Positions 34,340 through 48,200 of a DNA stretch of 64,000 nt are shown one piece after another. The notes under the pieces are model-generated. The model did not search any database. It was not told the DNA's origin and saw only the letters and a list, made by a program, of their open reading frames with translations. A program made the translations under genes and the position numbers. The DNA lies in NCBI RefSeq assembly GCF_963259705.1, contig NC_081844.1, positions 48,903,501 through 48,967,500 of the forward strand, given 5' to 3'. Source of the stretch: Myotis daubentonii (lineage: Eukaryota > Chordata > Mammalia > Chiroptera > Vespertilionidae). Positions within the stretch are counted from its first letter, which is position 1. The number at the start of each line of letters is the position of its first letter.

Positions 34340-34570
34340 CTTAAAATAAAATTCAGACTCATTAGCTGTCTTTTATTCAACTTTTCCATTGCCATCTTCA
34401 TAGGCACCCTGCTCTATACCTAACTCGGATTTTTAGCTGGTTTAAAAATGTGACCTGATTTTTTTCACCAGTCTTATCATCTGTCTTCTCTCTGCCTGGA
34501 TGCTTTCCATTTTCCTCCTAATTGCTAAATTTGAAGCTCTTTTCAAGAGTCGTTTTGTCCTCTGCAACAG
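34340..34570 (+). mobile_element. L2 fragment
   Basis: 'aaaataaaattcagactcat', 'ctctgcctggatgctttcca' and 'ttcaagagtcgttttgtcct' follow the L2 3' region order. Diverged. Confidence 0.55.
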
Positions 34571-34646
34571 ATGTGGGTCACAGTCTCACTTGATTTCTTT
34601 CTGCGGCCCTCTTGGTTCTGTGTTTCCCTCACAAAGTGAAGGGTGA

Positions 34647-34748
<102 letters not shown>

Positions 34749-34751
34749 TAG

Positions 34752-34964
<213 letters not shown>

Positions 34965-34984
34965 TAAGTGCCCAGCTTCAGATA

Positions 34985-35921
34985 CAGTAAAACCTCGATA
35001 TAAGGGACTGATTTGGGCAAGCGGGTGTCCATTAAAGCTGAAAATCTGTTACCTAATCGATTTTCTGAATGCATATGTTAAAATTTGATAAATTAGTTTA
35101 TCTGTTTTTACTTACGTAGATATGTTTGTGTAATTACAATTAAGTATGTATGAAAAGTTTAATTTCAAAGAAAAGTTTTCTATGTGTATTACTATAATTT
35201 TAAATTTATACTGAATAGATCTAGTAAATGCATGCGTTCACCAGCTACCACCAGTAAACAAATGCACACAGCTGGGGCATGGCTTAGCACACCTGGGAAC
35301 ATCAGCCAGCAAGCATTAAAACTGTTGCAGAGCCCTAGCTGGTTTGTTCAGTGGATAGAGCGTTGGCCTGGGGACTGAAGGGTCCCAGGTTCCATTCCAG
35401 TCAAGGCCACATGCCCAGGTTGTGTACTCGACCCCCTGTAGGGGGAGTGCAGGAGGCAGCCAATCAATGATTCTCTCTCATCATTGATGTTTCTATCTCT
35501 CCCTCTCCCTTCCTCTCTGAAATAAATACAAATATATTTTTAAAAAAACTGTTGCAGAAAGTCACACCACGTGGCAACAGAACCAATTACCGCACTTGAT
35601 GCCAGGTGATCACGTGCTAATCATTCTGATCATTGTTTACGGGTGGTGACTCTTGGATTTAAATATGCAGCCTATACTTGTAGATATGTAATGGTTATTT
35701 ATGTCAGTGAAATTATCATCGTGTTTTTATTAACATATGGCCTATTTGCTAAAATGTGTTAAAAATAACAGTGAATTAATAACAACGAATAGCCTGTCTT
35801 GATTAAAAGCATTTAAAAATTAACAGGGTGTTAATTTCCACATATAACTTACCAGCCAGAAATTTTGTTCCTTAAATCCAAAGTCTGTTAAATTGAGGTC
35901 TGAAAAATTGAGGGTTTACTG
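34985..35921. mobile_element. Tigger/mariner-like DNA element inside NACA pseudogene
   Basis: It starts CAGTAAAACCTCGATATAAG and ends with the near complement ttgagggtttactg. TA flanks both sides (34983-34984 and 35922-35923), as expected for Tc1/mariner. It carries a VES SINE at 35331-35544, leaving about 710 bp of its own sequence. No intact transposase. Confidence 0.8.
35331..35544 (+). mobile_element. VES SINE with perfect TSD, nested
   Basis: agccctagctggtttgttca head, ggttccattcc B-box region and ccaatcaatgattctctctc, with an A-rich tail. AAAACTGTTGCAG flanks both sides (35318-35330 and 35545-35557). Confidence 0.95.
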
Positions 35922-35942
35922 TACCGGCATAGTTTTGGCTGA

Positions 35943-36137
<195 letters not shown>

Positions 36138-36339
36138 TAGAGAGCAAAGGCAGTGGAGCCCTGAAGAAAAACAGTAATGATATTAGAAATGCAATAATGG
36201 GTGCTCAATAAAATGTCGCCACTATTGTTGAGTATATCATGTTGAATTTTTAAGGAAAGACTAATAAGTTAAAAGCTTTAACTTTAATTTTAGAAGCTTT
36301 AATTTTCAGAAATAGGGGTTTAGGAACTATCCTTTAAAG

Positions 36340-36551
36340 CAGTGGTTCTCAACCTGTGGGTCGCGACCCCTTTGGCGGTCGAACGACCCTTTCACAGGGG
36401 TCGCCTAAGACCATCCTGCATATCAGATATTTACATTATGATTCATAACAGTAGCAACATTACAGTTATGAAGTAGCAACGAAAATAATTTTATGGTTGG
36501 GTCACAACATGAGGAACTGTATTTAAAGGGCCAGAAGGTTGAGAACCACTG
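36340..36551. mobile_element. SPIN-type hAT MITE with perfect TSD
   Basis: CAGTGGTTCTCAACCTGTGG and AGGTTGAGAACCACTG. CTTTAAAG flanks both sides (36332-36339 and 36552-36559). Same subfamily as 12089-12300. Confidence 0.95.
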
Positions 36552-36699
36552 CTTTAAAGTAATTATGATAGAGATTTGTGAGAGTATGGACCCTTGTGAT
36601 TTCTCAGGACTGACAGCCTCAAAAATCTGTTCCTAAGATGAATGCTGCAGTGATCCTGTAAAATATAAGATAATCTTTGCCACTTCTCTGGACAAAACC

Positions 36700-37640
36700 A
36701 AGCTATGATTCTTCCCTTCACTCAGAGTAAAAGCTGATTCCTTACCATGACCCTGGAGCTCCTTGCAAGATCTGACCCTGCCATGAATTGGATTGTATCC
36801 CTCCACCACTTCCCCCAAAATTCATGTATTGAATCCCTAACCCTCATTGTGATAATATTTGGAAATATGGCCTTTGGGAGATAATTAGGTTTAGATGAGG
36901 TCAGGAGGGTGAGGCCCTCATGATGGGATTAGTGCCCTTATTAGAGGAGACATCAGAGAGCTTATTCTTTTCCTCTCTGCCATGTGAGGATAGAGAGAGA
37001 AGAAAAACATAGATAAACCAGGAAGAGAACCCTCACCAGAACTCAACACTGCAGGTATCTGAATCCTGGACTTTCAGCCTCCAAAACTATGAGAAAATAA
37101 CTTTCTGTTGTTTTAGCCATCTAGTCTATGGCATTTTATTATGGGAGCTCAAACTGACTGATACATATCTCCATTAACTTTCTGAATTATTCTTCTTTTA
37201 TCTCCTTTACACAGGTCAGAGCCTCATTTTTTCCCCTAAAACTACCAGGTATGACCCTGTGTTAGAATATAGCCCTACCTATACCCTCTGCCCTAAAATA
37301 TTCTTTTGGAAGGTATTCACTTGTAAAACAATGTCATCTCTTTCAAGACATTGTTAAAATCACTTTTTCAGCAAAATCAATCCTGCCTGCCCTATTTTAT
37401 ACTACAATTACCCAGCACATCACATCTATACCTGTCCTTAGGATTCTCTAATCTTCTTACTCTGCTCTACATTTTCTTGTTGTTGTTTTTTAAATAGAAC
37501 ATATACTCTTCTAACCATAAGGTATTATTTATTGATTATGTTTATTAGTAAATGCCATTATCTGCAGACTCAACTGCAAGCTTCATAAGGAAAAGGCTTT
37601 TTTTCTTCACTTCTTTTCCCTAAATGAATCCCAAATATAT
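36700..37640 (+). mobile_element. L2 fragment, interrupted by MaLR LTR
   Basis: L2-like words (gagtaaaagctgattcctta, gatctgaccctgcc) stop near 36778 and resume at 37165 (acaggtcagagcctcatttt, caagcttcataaggaaaagg). The LTR lies between them. Confidence 0.5.
36779..37162 (+). mobile_element. MaLR LTR (MLT1/MST-like)
   Basis: 'cccccaaaattcatgtattg', 'gcctttgggagataattagg', 'ccctcatgatgggattagtg', 'tttctgttgttttagccatc' and 'ttatgggagctcaaactgac' are the standard MaLR LTR order. Confidence 0.8.
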
Positions 37641-39342
37641 ATGAGGGTTTACATTTTGTTCCTTAAAGATTAAACTTTAATGTGTTTTATATTATCTAAG
37701 GTACTTTTCCCTCATAATTCAGAACTAGACTATGTGCAGATTTCATAATCTACTTTCCTTCTGAAATAATTATAATAAGTACTTTATCTACTTTTAATCC
37801 TCACTACTAACATTAAAACTTTTGTATGTAATTAGCTTCTTTTTAAACTTTTTTTTGGTTAATGAATAAAACATAATCTCATTAGTTTATTTTTATTTGG
37901 AGCTGAATCTGATGTTCGCAATGTGCCTTGCTTACAACAAAATAGTTCTTGTAAATAACTAGAGTTCTCATTGTCAGCCCCTTTGTAATATATCACAATT
38001 CAAGGCACTTGGTCATATATCTGTGATCAAGATTAAAACAAACAAAACCTATGCTTGGTCTTATATTATAGCGATCTTATTTTGCATATCCTATGGGTAC
38101 AAATCCAGCTGTTTGAGTTTCAAAAGCTACCACTCTCTTTGACCCTCTTCCAATTTAAAAGTTAATTTCATTTCACAAAGACGTGTACTAAAACTTTCTC
38201 AAAGTCTCTGTTTAAACTCTTTCCATGAAATTGGACTCACGTCTCTGTCTGAGAGTGAATTAGACCCTAGAGAGCACCATTAACACCTTCGGTGCATGTA
38301 TAATGCTCAAGCAGCACCCAAGTGCCTCAAAAAAGTGATGTGTCTGGTGCCCAATATACTTGGCCAGTTTGACTTAGGGGCCAGGAAGGAAGAGAAAACA
38401 GGTTCCTGGGAGATTATCTGATGTAGCTTCTTGCTCCCAGGCAGGCACATGCTGAGGCTATTCAGGACAGATCATTTTCTAATTAGTGTTCTTCAGATCC
38501 CATGTTCATTTTTCCTTCTCTTTGAAATTACACAAAGCAGTAGTTATAGCGCTATGCACCTGACACTGTCTAACACTAACAGTTCCCGGACTGAACGGTT
38601 GGCCTTGGATTATATATTTTTCTTTGCTCCGTAGCCACCTTGCAAAAGTTAATGTACTTCATTAACTCTTTAAATTGTAATAAGATTAGTATTCTCCTGG
38701 TTTAAATTTCTATATCAAAGATAAATTAAGATAGGTAACATCGAAGTAGAAACAAGTAGAGAGTTAATCTGGTTTTGCCATTGGAGCCTTCCTACTTTGG
38801 ACACTTTCTTCCTTTGCTAAATGTTCAAAGTAAAACTTACATTTAGTACTTCATTGGATTGTTGTATGGATTAAATAAACCAATGCAACTGTCAGTGCCA
38901 CACAATCTGCAGAGTACTATTCAATTATAAGGCCGTTAATCATTTCCCCTTCTCTGTCCCTGACAGAATTTTGTTTACATAGCTACTATTATACACTCAG
39001 GAAATTGCTTGCTGAATGTTTGTTGGAGAGTACTGAACGTCTCTCTTTTTGTTTCCCAACACCAAGGTTGTCAGCTACAAGAAAGCAGAGGCCTTACTTT
39101 ATTATGTCCCCTGAGTGGAAACAAATACAGCGCTACAGATGTAATAGTCAATAAATAAGTGTGGAGTAAATTATTGAATAAAATATGTAGATTCCCTTAC
39201 TGATTATTTGCAATATTAATATACGTTACTATGCTAAGTTGGAATCAGAAATCAAAGGCATAATGAAAATAGTTCAAGCTCTATATTTCCAGATTTCAAT
39301 GGTATAAAACTGTGATGTAAAACTAAACCAAAAATAAACAAA
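37641..39342. other. Intergenic, with a short L2 tail
   Basis: No gene seen. 39060-39180 resembles an L2 3' end (aagaaagcagaggccttact, caataaataagtg). Confidence 0.5.
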
Positions 39343-39558
39343 AGTTTTTTTTCAAAAATGTATTTTTATTGATTTCAGAGAGGGAGGAGAGAGAGATAGA
39401 AACATCAATGATGAGAGAGAATCATTGATCGGCTGCCTCCTGTATGCCCCCCACTGGGGATCGAGCCTGCAACCTGGGCATATGCCCTGACCAGGAATCA
39501 AAGCCTCACCTCTCAGTTCATAGGTTGACACTCAACCACTGAACCACACCAGCTGGGC
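39343..39558 (-). mobile_element. VES SINE, full-length
   Basis: tatttttattgatttcagag through to aaccacaccagctgggc in reverse orientation. Confidence 0.93.
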
Positions 39559-41111
39559 AAATATAAGTTTTAAAGAGTCCAAGCTTTAAAACTATTGGAA
39601 AGGAATAATGCATTCCAAAAAAAGCCCATATTATCATTTGTTATTATATCTACTTATAGTATCAGAGTCCAGTATACTTTACTCTAAAGAATGATGAATA
39701 GCAGGCTCAAGTATCAGGTCAATCATATTCTAGCTGTTTAGTTCTGTGAGACTTTTATGGTTCACAAAGGACAGAGATGCCTACTACTTTAATTGTGAAA
39801 TGTTACCCTGTTTTGTAACCATCTCAATCCATTGTTTCAAGGCTCCAGGCAAGTCTTCCTTAAACATTGCTTGCATCAGTGGTCATTTAGAGGCAAACAA
39901 TTCTGCAAAAGTAATGACAGAGTCTGCTGTAGCTAAAAGAAATCCTCTAAGAAGATGCAGTGCCACTTAAAATATTTGGATAAACTCCTATGTTCTTACC
40001 ATACCTGAGAGAAGCATCTTAAGTCATTATTACTTTAATACAAATAAAAGGAGGGGGGGGAGTTAACAGGAATCTTGAAGTGTGGGAATATCCAGAAGCT
40101 GACAAAATGATGGGATATAACAGAGGAATCCCACCTTGAGTTTCTGCTTTCCTCAGGCCATTTCTGATTCCACATTCAACACTAATCAGGGCCCTGACAG
40201 GAAACAGTTATCTTCCATATATTCTGAGCACAGGTTGCACTATGGAAAAGGCATGGAAGGGTTTTGAAATGGCAGGGAGGGACTGTACAGGACTCGAAAT
40301 CTAGTACCACTAGGGAGTCCCTCACAGGGCTTGGCGTGGCAATGTGGGGAGCACGGACCAGGGCCTGAGAGAAAGCTGAATGGGGAAGGCTTTCTGACTC
40401 AAGCTGTGTCCTTTGATAGAGTAATGCCATCATCCTGTCACCAACTCTTTTGGATCAGGGACCAAAACCAAGGTTCTCTTTCCCGGGGCCATTTGCATCA
40501 ATCAAACCAGAGTTCAGTAAAGCAGAGCAGAAACTTTATGTTTTGATCAACGAATGGAGAAGGGTGAGCTCATGCTCCGAAAGCACCTTCTCTCGAACTG
40601 GGAAGGAGCCTTCAATATAATAGGCTGCAGCGTGGAGTGATTATATTCTTTTAGGCGCACGAAGTTATTCTTATCTCACACTCAGCCCTTTTCCGCCCAG
40701 TCCTATCTGCACAGGATGCCCCATCGCCATCTACCGTTTAGCACAGGGCACCAGGGTTTTTGCCAGCAGGAATCCTTTCCAGTTCCTGTAAACAAGTATA
40801 ACTCATGATATAGTTTAGGTATTGAGAAATGTTAGGGTCTTTTAGATGATAACCCAGTGACAGTTTCAATCAAAGTCAAGCATCAGGCTAGTAACTGTCT
40901 TTTGATAGATTTTTCCAGAAGCTCCAATCTCTGTATGTGTCTTAAATATCACAGAGTGATTAAGAAGGCTTATTAACCTCTTCAGAAACAACCTTTTTAT
41001 GTGAATTGACGTATCCCCAAATTATATCCAGTTAAGGGATATAATTTCAATAAAATTCAAATAACTTCACACCTTGTTATTTCACTTTAAGACAGACTCA
41101 GAAGTAATTAT
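39559..41111. other. Intergenic, nothing recognised
   Basis: No gene or clear repeat seen. The GC content rises modestly near 40300-40760, without a promoter signature. Confidence 0.5.
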
Positions 41112-41338
41112 TTTTTAAACTTTTTTTCTTTCTTTTATTAAAAATTGATTTCAGAGATGAAGGGAGAGGGAGAGACTGAAACATCAATGATGAGAGAGAA
41201 TCATTGATTGGCTGCCTACTGCATGCCCCCTACTGGAAACGGAGCCTGCAACTGGGGAATGTGCCCTGACCTGGAATGTAGTTGTGACCTCCTGGTTCAT
41301 AGGTCAACACTCAATCACTAAGCCACGATGGCCAGGCT
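41112..41338 (-). mobile_element. VES SINE
   Basis: Reverse copy: attgatttcagagatgaagg, tcattgattggctgcctact, ctaagccacgatggccaggc. Confidence 0.92.
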
Positions 41339-41679
41339 TTTCTTTCTTTTTGAGTAGCCCATCTTAGTACACCAGGTACCTTCTAAAAATGAGAAATCAT
41401 ATTGCTACTCATACATTATATCATCAATACATTTTATCAGACTACATGTGGTGAGCGTCAGCATCTGTCATCATAGAATGATAGATTATACTTTTTCATG
41501 CTACATTAATATCATTTAAGTAGAATTCACTTTTTGCTAGGACAATGCATTAAAGGTGTACCAATCTTTTCCCAAGTAAATGCAAACTTTTATAATGGAG
41601 TGAGAAAAGCTGGCGTGAACAAGATCAATAACCGCCTACCATTCTCCTCTGGCTTGCTGAGCTCCCCGTCTGCAGCGAT

Positions 41680-41880
41680 TAGAAGCATGGACTTTGAAGC
41701 CAGGCCTCCTGCATTCATACTGTACTTCTACCACCTATCAGCTGTGGGACTTCAGTCAAGTTACGTAATCTCTCTGTGTTTCATTTTTCTTAACCAGCAA
41801 AGTGAGTATTCATAGTCCCTACTTCACAGAGTTCGCCTGAACATGAAAACAGCTTAAAATACTGAAAGCATGTAATAAAG
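41680..41880 (+). mobile_element. MIR SINE
   Basis: 'agcatggactttgaagccag', 'tatcagctgtgggacttcag', 'gtaatctctctgtgtttcat' is the MIR core and flanks. Confidence 0.85.
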
Positions 41881-44151
41881 CACCTAGAAATACAAACACC
41901 GCATGAGCATTTGGTATTGCTATATGTCAATCCTTTGCATATATTACTTCTTTAATTATGTCATATTTTGTGAGGTTATTTGTGTGTCAGTACTGTTTCA
42001 AATGTCCAACTGCTTCCAGCTCTAATAAGACCAGAAGTTTCTACTAAAAATCTAAGCCTAACGGGAAGGCGTCAGCAAGGTTTCAGCACTGGTTAAAATT
42101 CCCACGCCACTCCAGCCTTCGGTTGTAATTCTCACCACCGTAGTACTGTATTCTGAATCACTATGAGACTCAGAAACAGAGCTCATGGAAAAGATTTTTA
42201 ACTTTTTCTTCATCTTTGGCTTTTACTCTGAGAGCGCGGAAAGCAAAGAGCCTCTCTGTCTTTTCCTTGCACGAATGCCAATCAGCCCAGGGCAAGAGCC
42301 TGGGAAGCAAAGGCATCTACTCCGCGGCTGCGTGGAGAACCCAGCCCCACATCACAGCCCGCCCGGCCCGCGGCAGTTTGGAGACGCATACGCTTCATTA
42401 GTGTGGCTCCCTCCGTGCACCAGGCACCTGTCACCTTTCCTCCACCTGCTTTTCAGGAAACCTCTTTTGAATCTGTTTTGCCTCCTTTTTTCCCCCCTTC
42501 TCTTTTGATTTGTATCTTGAGGGAGAGAAGAAGATCTTCTCTGGTGACAACATGATCAAATTATTTACAGTGGCTCATATGTACCATTATTTGTAAAAAT
42601 AATAATAATAATAAAAATAAGAATAGGGTGAGAAGTCATATTCCTGTTTAATGATTCTAATGAATAAAATATGGCAATTGCACTTAGATGTTCAGTGATT
42701 TAAGTTGCTTTGAGGGCAGCGTGCCATGCTTGGTAAAAAGGGCATTAGTAACTGTGGATAACAGTTCCCAGGTTAGCCTTATGGAACTCCATGCCTCCTC
42801 TATGTTTTAAATTAACATTGATAAGTTTGTGTACATGTGTGTCTCTCGACTTACATCCCTTTCCCCGAAGATTTCTGTGATTGAGAATTGCAGTGATTAA
42901 AAATGGAAGGTGATGGAATCCCGTGGAAAGGAATAAATAACAAAGCCCAGAGAATAAAAAGGGAAATTGGCCAAAGCCTATTTTGAAGCCACCGAGAATA
43001 GCAGTGGCACAGAGAAAGGAGGTAAGGAGTTTAGAGAGAGGAAAATGGTGTCCCCCCCCCGACTCCCCACCCCGACCCACTGGAAAGCAAACCCGGTCTG
43101 GAAGTCTTCAGTCTTCACCTGTCTTGGTCACGTATAACCAACACCTGGAGCAGAGTCTAGCAGTAGTTGGCACTTCATAAATATTTCATAAATGAGTGAA
43201 TGAAAGAATACAAGTAGCATAGAACAAGCAGAAGTTGAAGACTGGTAGATGAATGTAGCCAGGGACAGAGAGAACTCTTCTGCTAAGATAGTCAGGTTGC
43301 TCATATAGGCAATGCCCATTTTTCCTAAAGGAAATACCCATTTGGGGGAAGAAGCTATGTTAGTATGTAAAGCACAATAACAGCACACTCATATAACACG
43401 CTGTTAGCCAGTGCCCAAACTAGCCGTGCTGCAAAACGCAAGTGCAAGTCGTCAATTGACAAAGTTTAAAAGTTGCCAAACAACAACTTCAAAATATTTT
43501 TTGGGGGGAGGTGGGGGGGAGGGGGTTCTTTGTTCCTCACTGAGCTGGAAACGGCTTATGGACAGTGATAGAATCTCATTCACCTTTGGTTCCTGGTAGC
43601 AGTATCTGACTCAGAGTCAGCACGCCTTTATTAACTTATTGAACTAAATCCCACGAAAGTTTCTCAGGTAAGCAGACATCCTGCCATATCAAATAAAGCC
43701 CGTCTTAATCTCCGCAAGCCGAGAATGCCAGTGTTGTTACTTGGTTAAATCTCCTGTAAAACGGGTCAGGTTAAGCAATTGCTCCTCTAGTGTGAAGGAA
43801 CCATAGCATTGACACTAATTTGATTTTTTTCAGCGTTGTCCTTTCTATAATTGCATCACTTAGAGTCTGCACCCAAAATCTGTCTTGTCAGTTTGTTGAC
43901 ACCCAGTACCTGTCAGCCTCTCAGAAGATGGTGGCTCAGTGAGAGGAAGTGCATTGACACCTCCATGATTCAATCAATCGGCTTGCAAAAGCACTGCTTC
44001 TAGTTGAGCACAGCTGCCACCTGAGGAGAGAGGCTTGTTTTCTAGTCCCTCTGGCTACAACCTGATTTGATTTGTGTTGGAAAGTATTACTATAAGAACC
44101 AACTGAGATGAGGATAAATTGTGCGCCAGAGAGTACAGGCAGACATCAATA
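41881..44151. other. Intergenic with two L2 3' tails and a G-run
   Basis: No gene seen. L2-like tails at about 43100-43210 (cataaatgagtgaatgaaag) and 43545-43655. G-runs at 43502-43524 could form a quadruplex. (AAT)n at 42596-42618. Confidence 0.5.
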
Positions 44152-44285
44152 TCCTATCTAATAAAGAGGGAATATGCTAATTGACTGCCCCGCCCTCAAA
44201 GATGGCAGAGCCCACAGCCAATAAGGGGGGAATATGCTAAGCGCTGTCCCCACCCTCAAAGATGGCGGCACCCAGTCCCCTCTGC
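44152..44285 (+). mobile_element. Helitron 5' fragment with duplicated module
   Basis: It starts TCCTATCTAATAAAGAGGGA and carries two copies of a roughly 62-bp module (gggaatatgctaa through caaagatggc). It stops near cccagtcccctctgc with no 3' end. The full family layout is seen at 16098-16569. Confidence 0.85.
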
Positions 44286-45511
44286 TTTTCATACTTTAGA
44301 CAAATTCTTGTACCTCCCTTAATATCACTTCTCTCACAACCCTCTGTGTTATGTGTGTTCCTCTTAGACTTGGACATATTTTTGCTTGGTTTTTATAAAA
44401 ACCAGGGACAATTCAAAAATACAGTTCCTAAATAACATACCTCAGCACTTTGAATATAAGAAGTACATTTTCTTATTATCATTTGATTTTTTGCAAACAG
44501 TATAATTTTTTTGGATGGTGGTATTAAGTCCAAATAACTAATGATATATATAGCAAAAAATAGAAACTGCACTAATAATGGAATAAGAGGTTGACTATAG
44601 TTGGATAACAATGAAAAGTTTTATGCACAATACATAAGAGTAAGAGAAATCAAAAGCAAGTTATATGATGTTGCATGTTGAGGAAAACATAAATTCATTA
44701 AACAATTAATAGAAGTTTAAATATAATTTTTGTTAATTTTAACAATTAATGGTAAACTTTTGACTTGAATTAATCTCAAATCAGAAATACAAATTTTTAT
44801 TTCAAAATTTACTGATATTTTTGTAGGATACTATATTTTTATTTCATATGTGCATGCTTCTTGAGGCAAGGCTAATATATAAAGGATTATATGCTTCTAT
44901 AAATAACTAAAAGATGATATATATTAATTTAGAATTTAATAATATATGAAAGGGATTAATCTTCCACAAAACAAACATCATGTTTACATAAGCAATTACA
45001 TTTAATTTGAGATGGCAAATGTTTAAAAAGACATCATCTATCCAACTGTTCATTATATGTCTATTAGCTTTAATACGATAGAGAATTGGAGATTATTAAA
45101 TATAAAACACCTGCCCAAATGATGCTACGTTTAATTATCACAGTTTAATAACATTCAAAGCACATATTTTTGCCATAGTTATTTGAGATTCTCAAAAAGT
45201 TAAACATATATTCTTTAGAGACTAAATAATAGTGTGAGTTCAATTGAAATAGTACTTTAATCATGTCACACATTTACTGACTGCTTAGTATGTGCCTAGT
45301 ACATACCAAGCCCTCTCTAGATGTATAAACAAGACAGAAAAACCGCTGTTCTCCTTGGGCTGCATAATGTGCACGTGTTAGATGGGGTTATGCAGATAAT
45401 AAACAAATGCACAATAAATTGCATAGCATATTAGATAGCAATAAAATTGTGAAAATCAATATTAATAAAAGTAGATAAACGTATTGACATTTTACCATTC
45501 CTGAACTCTAA
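44286..45511. other. AT-rich intergenic with possible L2 piece
   Basis: No gene seen. 45262-45480 (tactgactgcttagtatgtg, aaacaagacag) resembles an antisense L2. Confidence 0.4.
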
Positions 45512-45701
45512 TCCTATGTATAAAAGTAATATGAAAATTGTCCCCTCAACTGGGAGTTTGACCGGAGTTCAACCAGGGGGCGGGGCCCGCCAACTGCCCA
45601 GGACCGCTCCCCCAGCCAGCCCTATTCCCAATTGCCCCTGCCCCCATCGGGGTGGGCTGGCTGACCCTACCAGTGCACAAGTTGATTCACTGGGCCTCTA
45701 C
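45512..45701 (+). mobile_element. Short non-autonomous Helitron, 190 bp
   Basis: 5' TCCTATGTATAAAAGTAATA and 3' gattcactgggcctctac, with the terminal G of CTAG changed to C. Confidence 0.88.
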
Positions 45702-46329
45702 TATAAAATAACAAAGGTTAAAACTTTTCTAATTCACCAACTGTAGCTGTAAATTACTGTAAAACAGCTGTGCAGTTCCCACTCAATATCACAGAGAGAG
45801 GTACAATTTCTGAGGACTATCACTGGAAAGCAAAGCACTTTTCCGTTTACTAATAGGATTATGTGTTGTATTATTTGCAAGCAAACAAAAATATGCTAAC
45901 ATGATCAGGTTAAGATTTGGTCTTCTGGGAAGATGAGAAAAGTTGCAATGCTTTAAGATTGCACAAGAGAATTTATCTAGCACAACTTTCAGAACATGTC
46001 TCTGTGTATGAAGTTCCCAGGAGAGGTAAATGTTTGGAAGAAATAGACTTTCAATAGGTGCTGTTTTTGTTCCCATTACCCAGTCATATAAAAACAGCTA
46101 AACGGTAAATACATGTATGACAAGGGAAATTACAAGCAGACCTTTTTGAGTTCTTAATGTTATAATGTTGGGTTGTACATTGTCATCTTAAAATAGAGTT
46201 GTATTGATTTATGTGATGACAATATTGTTCTTAATATTTTTCTCACATTAAAAATTTACATATGTTGTCAGATATGATTGAATGTACAGTTTCATCTATA
46301 AAATCTTTTTTTTAATCTTCACCCATGAA
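45702..46329. other. Intergenic, nothing recognised
   Basis: No gene or clear repeat seen. Confidence 0.5.
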
Positions 46330-46525
46330 TATGTTTTTATTGATTTTAGAGAAAGGGTGAAAGAGAATAAGAGAAACATCAGTCTGAGGAGAGAAATTTG
46401 GATTGGTTACCTTCCACATGTGCTGGAAAAGGATTGAACCTTCTACCTAGGTATGTGCCCTGACAGGGAGTCAAAGCCACAACCTTTTGGTTTATGGGAC
46501 GATACTCCAATTGAAACCCTGTGAA
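46330..46525 (-). mobile_element. VES SINE, old and diverged
   Basis: atgtttttattgattttaga through gtgccctgacagggagtcaa to ctccaattgaaacc. Many mismatches compared with other copies. Confidence 0.8.
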
Positions 46526-46531
46526 GAACTT

Positions 46532-46694
46532 TTTAAAAAAATATATTTTTTATTGACTTCAGAGAGGAAGGGAGGAGAGATAGAAACATCAATGATGAGA
46601 GAGAACCATTGATTGGCTGCCTCCTGGTTGGAAATTCAACCAGTATGGGTGCATGGAACTATGCTCAACCGACTAAGCCACACTGGCCAGAGCT
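46532..46694 (-). mobile_element. VES SINE, partly deleted
   Basis: Reverse copy directly beside the previous one. The region after ggctgcctcctgg is shortened, ending aagccacactggccag. Confidence 0.88.
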
Positions 46695-46983
46695 ACTTAA
46701 ATCTTTCTCTCACCTAAATCTGTTTCTCCTTTCTGGGTTTCTTATTTCTATTAATAATGTTATGTTTGAGACCTTTCCTGCCTGTCTTTTTTTATGATCC
46801 ATATTTATTTTTCATTTCAAGTATGATTCTTTAACATGCCCCATTTTATAATATATACTTTCAATGTAATTGCCTTAAAGACCTCCATTACATTGCTGCA
46901 ATAGCTTCCCGATTGATACCTTGTCCTCTAATCCCCCATTTCTCCTGTCAAATTTTCATTCCATTAAAAGATAATAAACTTGT

Positions 46984-47200
46984 TCGGCCTGTGTGGCTTA
47001 GTGCTGTAGACACAGGAACCAAGAGGTTCCTGGTCATTTCCTGGTAGGGGCACATGACTAGGTTACTGGCTCAATCCCCAGTAGAGGGGTGTGCAAGAGC
47101 CAGTCGATCCATGATGTTCCTCTCTCATCAATGTCTCCATCTCTCTATCCCTCTTCCTTCCTCTCTATCTTAAAAAAATAAACAATAAAAACATATTTTA
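46984..47200 (+). mobile_element. VES SINE, plus orientation
   Basis: ggcctgtgtggcttagtgct head, ctcaatccccagtagagggg, tctctcatcaatgtctccat, A-rich tail. Confidence 0.85.
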
Positions 47201-48200
47201 AAATAATGAATTTTAAAAGTGTTTTCATTGCCATTTCCTTTTCTTTAAAGTTATTGTTGAGTCCCTATTGTCTGGATTATGTCCAAATTGTTTAAATTGG
47301 TTTCACTCTTTACTTCCCTCCTTCACTCCCTCCAAAAGCTGTTCAGAACCTACTTTTCTTGCTTTATTTATATTGTCTTCTTTACATAAATATTTACTTC
47401 CTCCTGTCACTTTGTTCTAGGACTATACCACATATTATCCCTATTCTTGGTTTTACACTTTTTTCTCATTTAATGACCTTCATTTCTATCACAAAATTAT
47501 CACCAGATAACTTTATAGGGAAAAATATCACTTTTTGCTACACCTTACTCTTAAAAAGAGTGGTCATTAAAAATGTACTCTTTGATATTAGACCTTCTTT
47601 ATAGAGAAGTTATGTCATTATTTTGTTATAGTTTTTCTAAGCTTTTACACATTATTGCTGAAAGCATTATTTGCAATACACATTTACCAGGGTGTGCATA
47701 AAATAGTGCTGTTGCCCTGCATGGTAACTTTTACTCTCTTTCCCTTCATTCTCAAAAAAGGAAATGTCTACCTCAGAAAATATAACACTGCATCTGCTTT
47801 TTTCAAAGAATCACAAATGTCAGTGTTTTATTACAATGTTTTTAAAAAAATGACTCAATATCTGTTTGGTTAATGGTATAAGGATATGGAAAGGAAAAGA
47901 TTTTCCTTTGAGTTTCCTTTTGATATTCCATTCTGATACTCATTACTTTAATACACACGAAGGGATTCTAAAGAAATAGAGACTTGAAAAATGATAAGTT
48001 CCTTGCTTTAAACATTGAATACGAAGAGAAATTGCAACTTAGAATTGTTTATAAAAAGGCAAACTAAATTGTCTTTTCTTATTTGATCTCACTTCACATG
48101 CTTTCTACTCCATCCCATCACTTTCAAAATAATGGGGAGCACCAGCATGTGTTTGAATCAATGGGAGAACACACAAAACATTGGTATGCACATGAAAGCA
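47201..48200. other. AT-rich sequence downstream of FSTL5
   Basis: No gene or clear young repeat seen. Confidence 0.5.
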
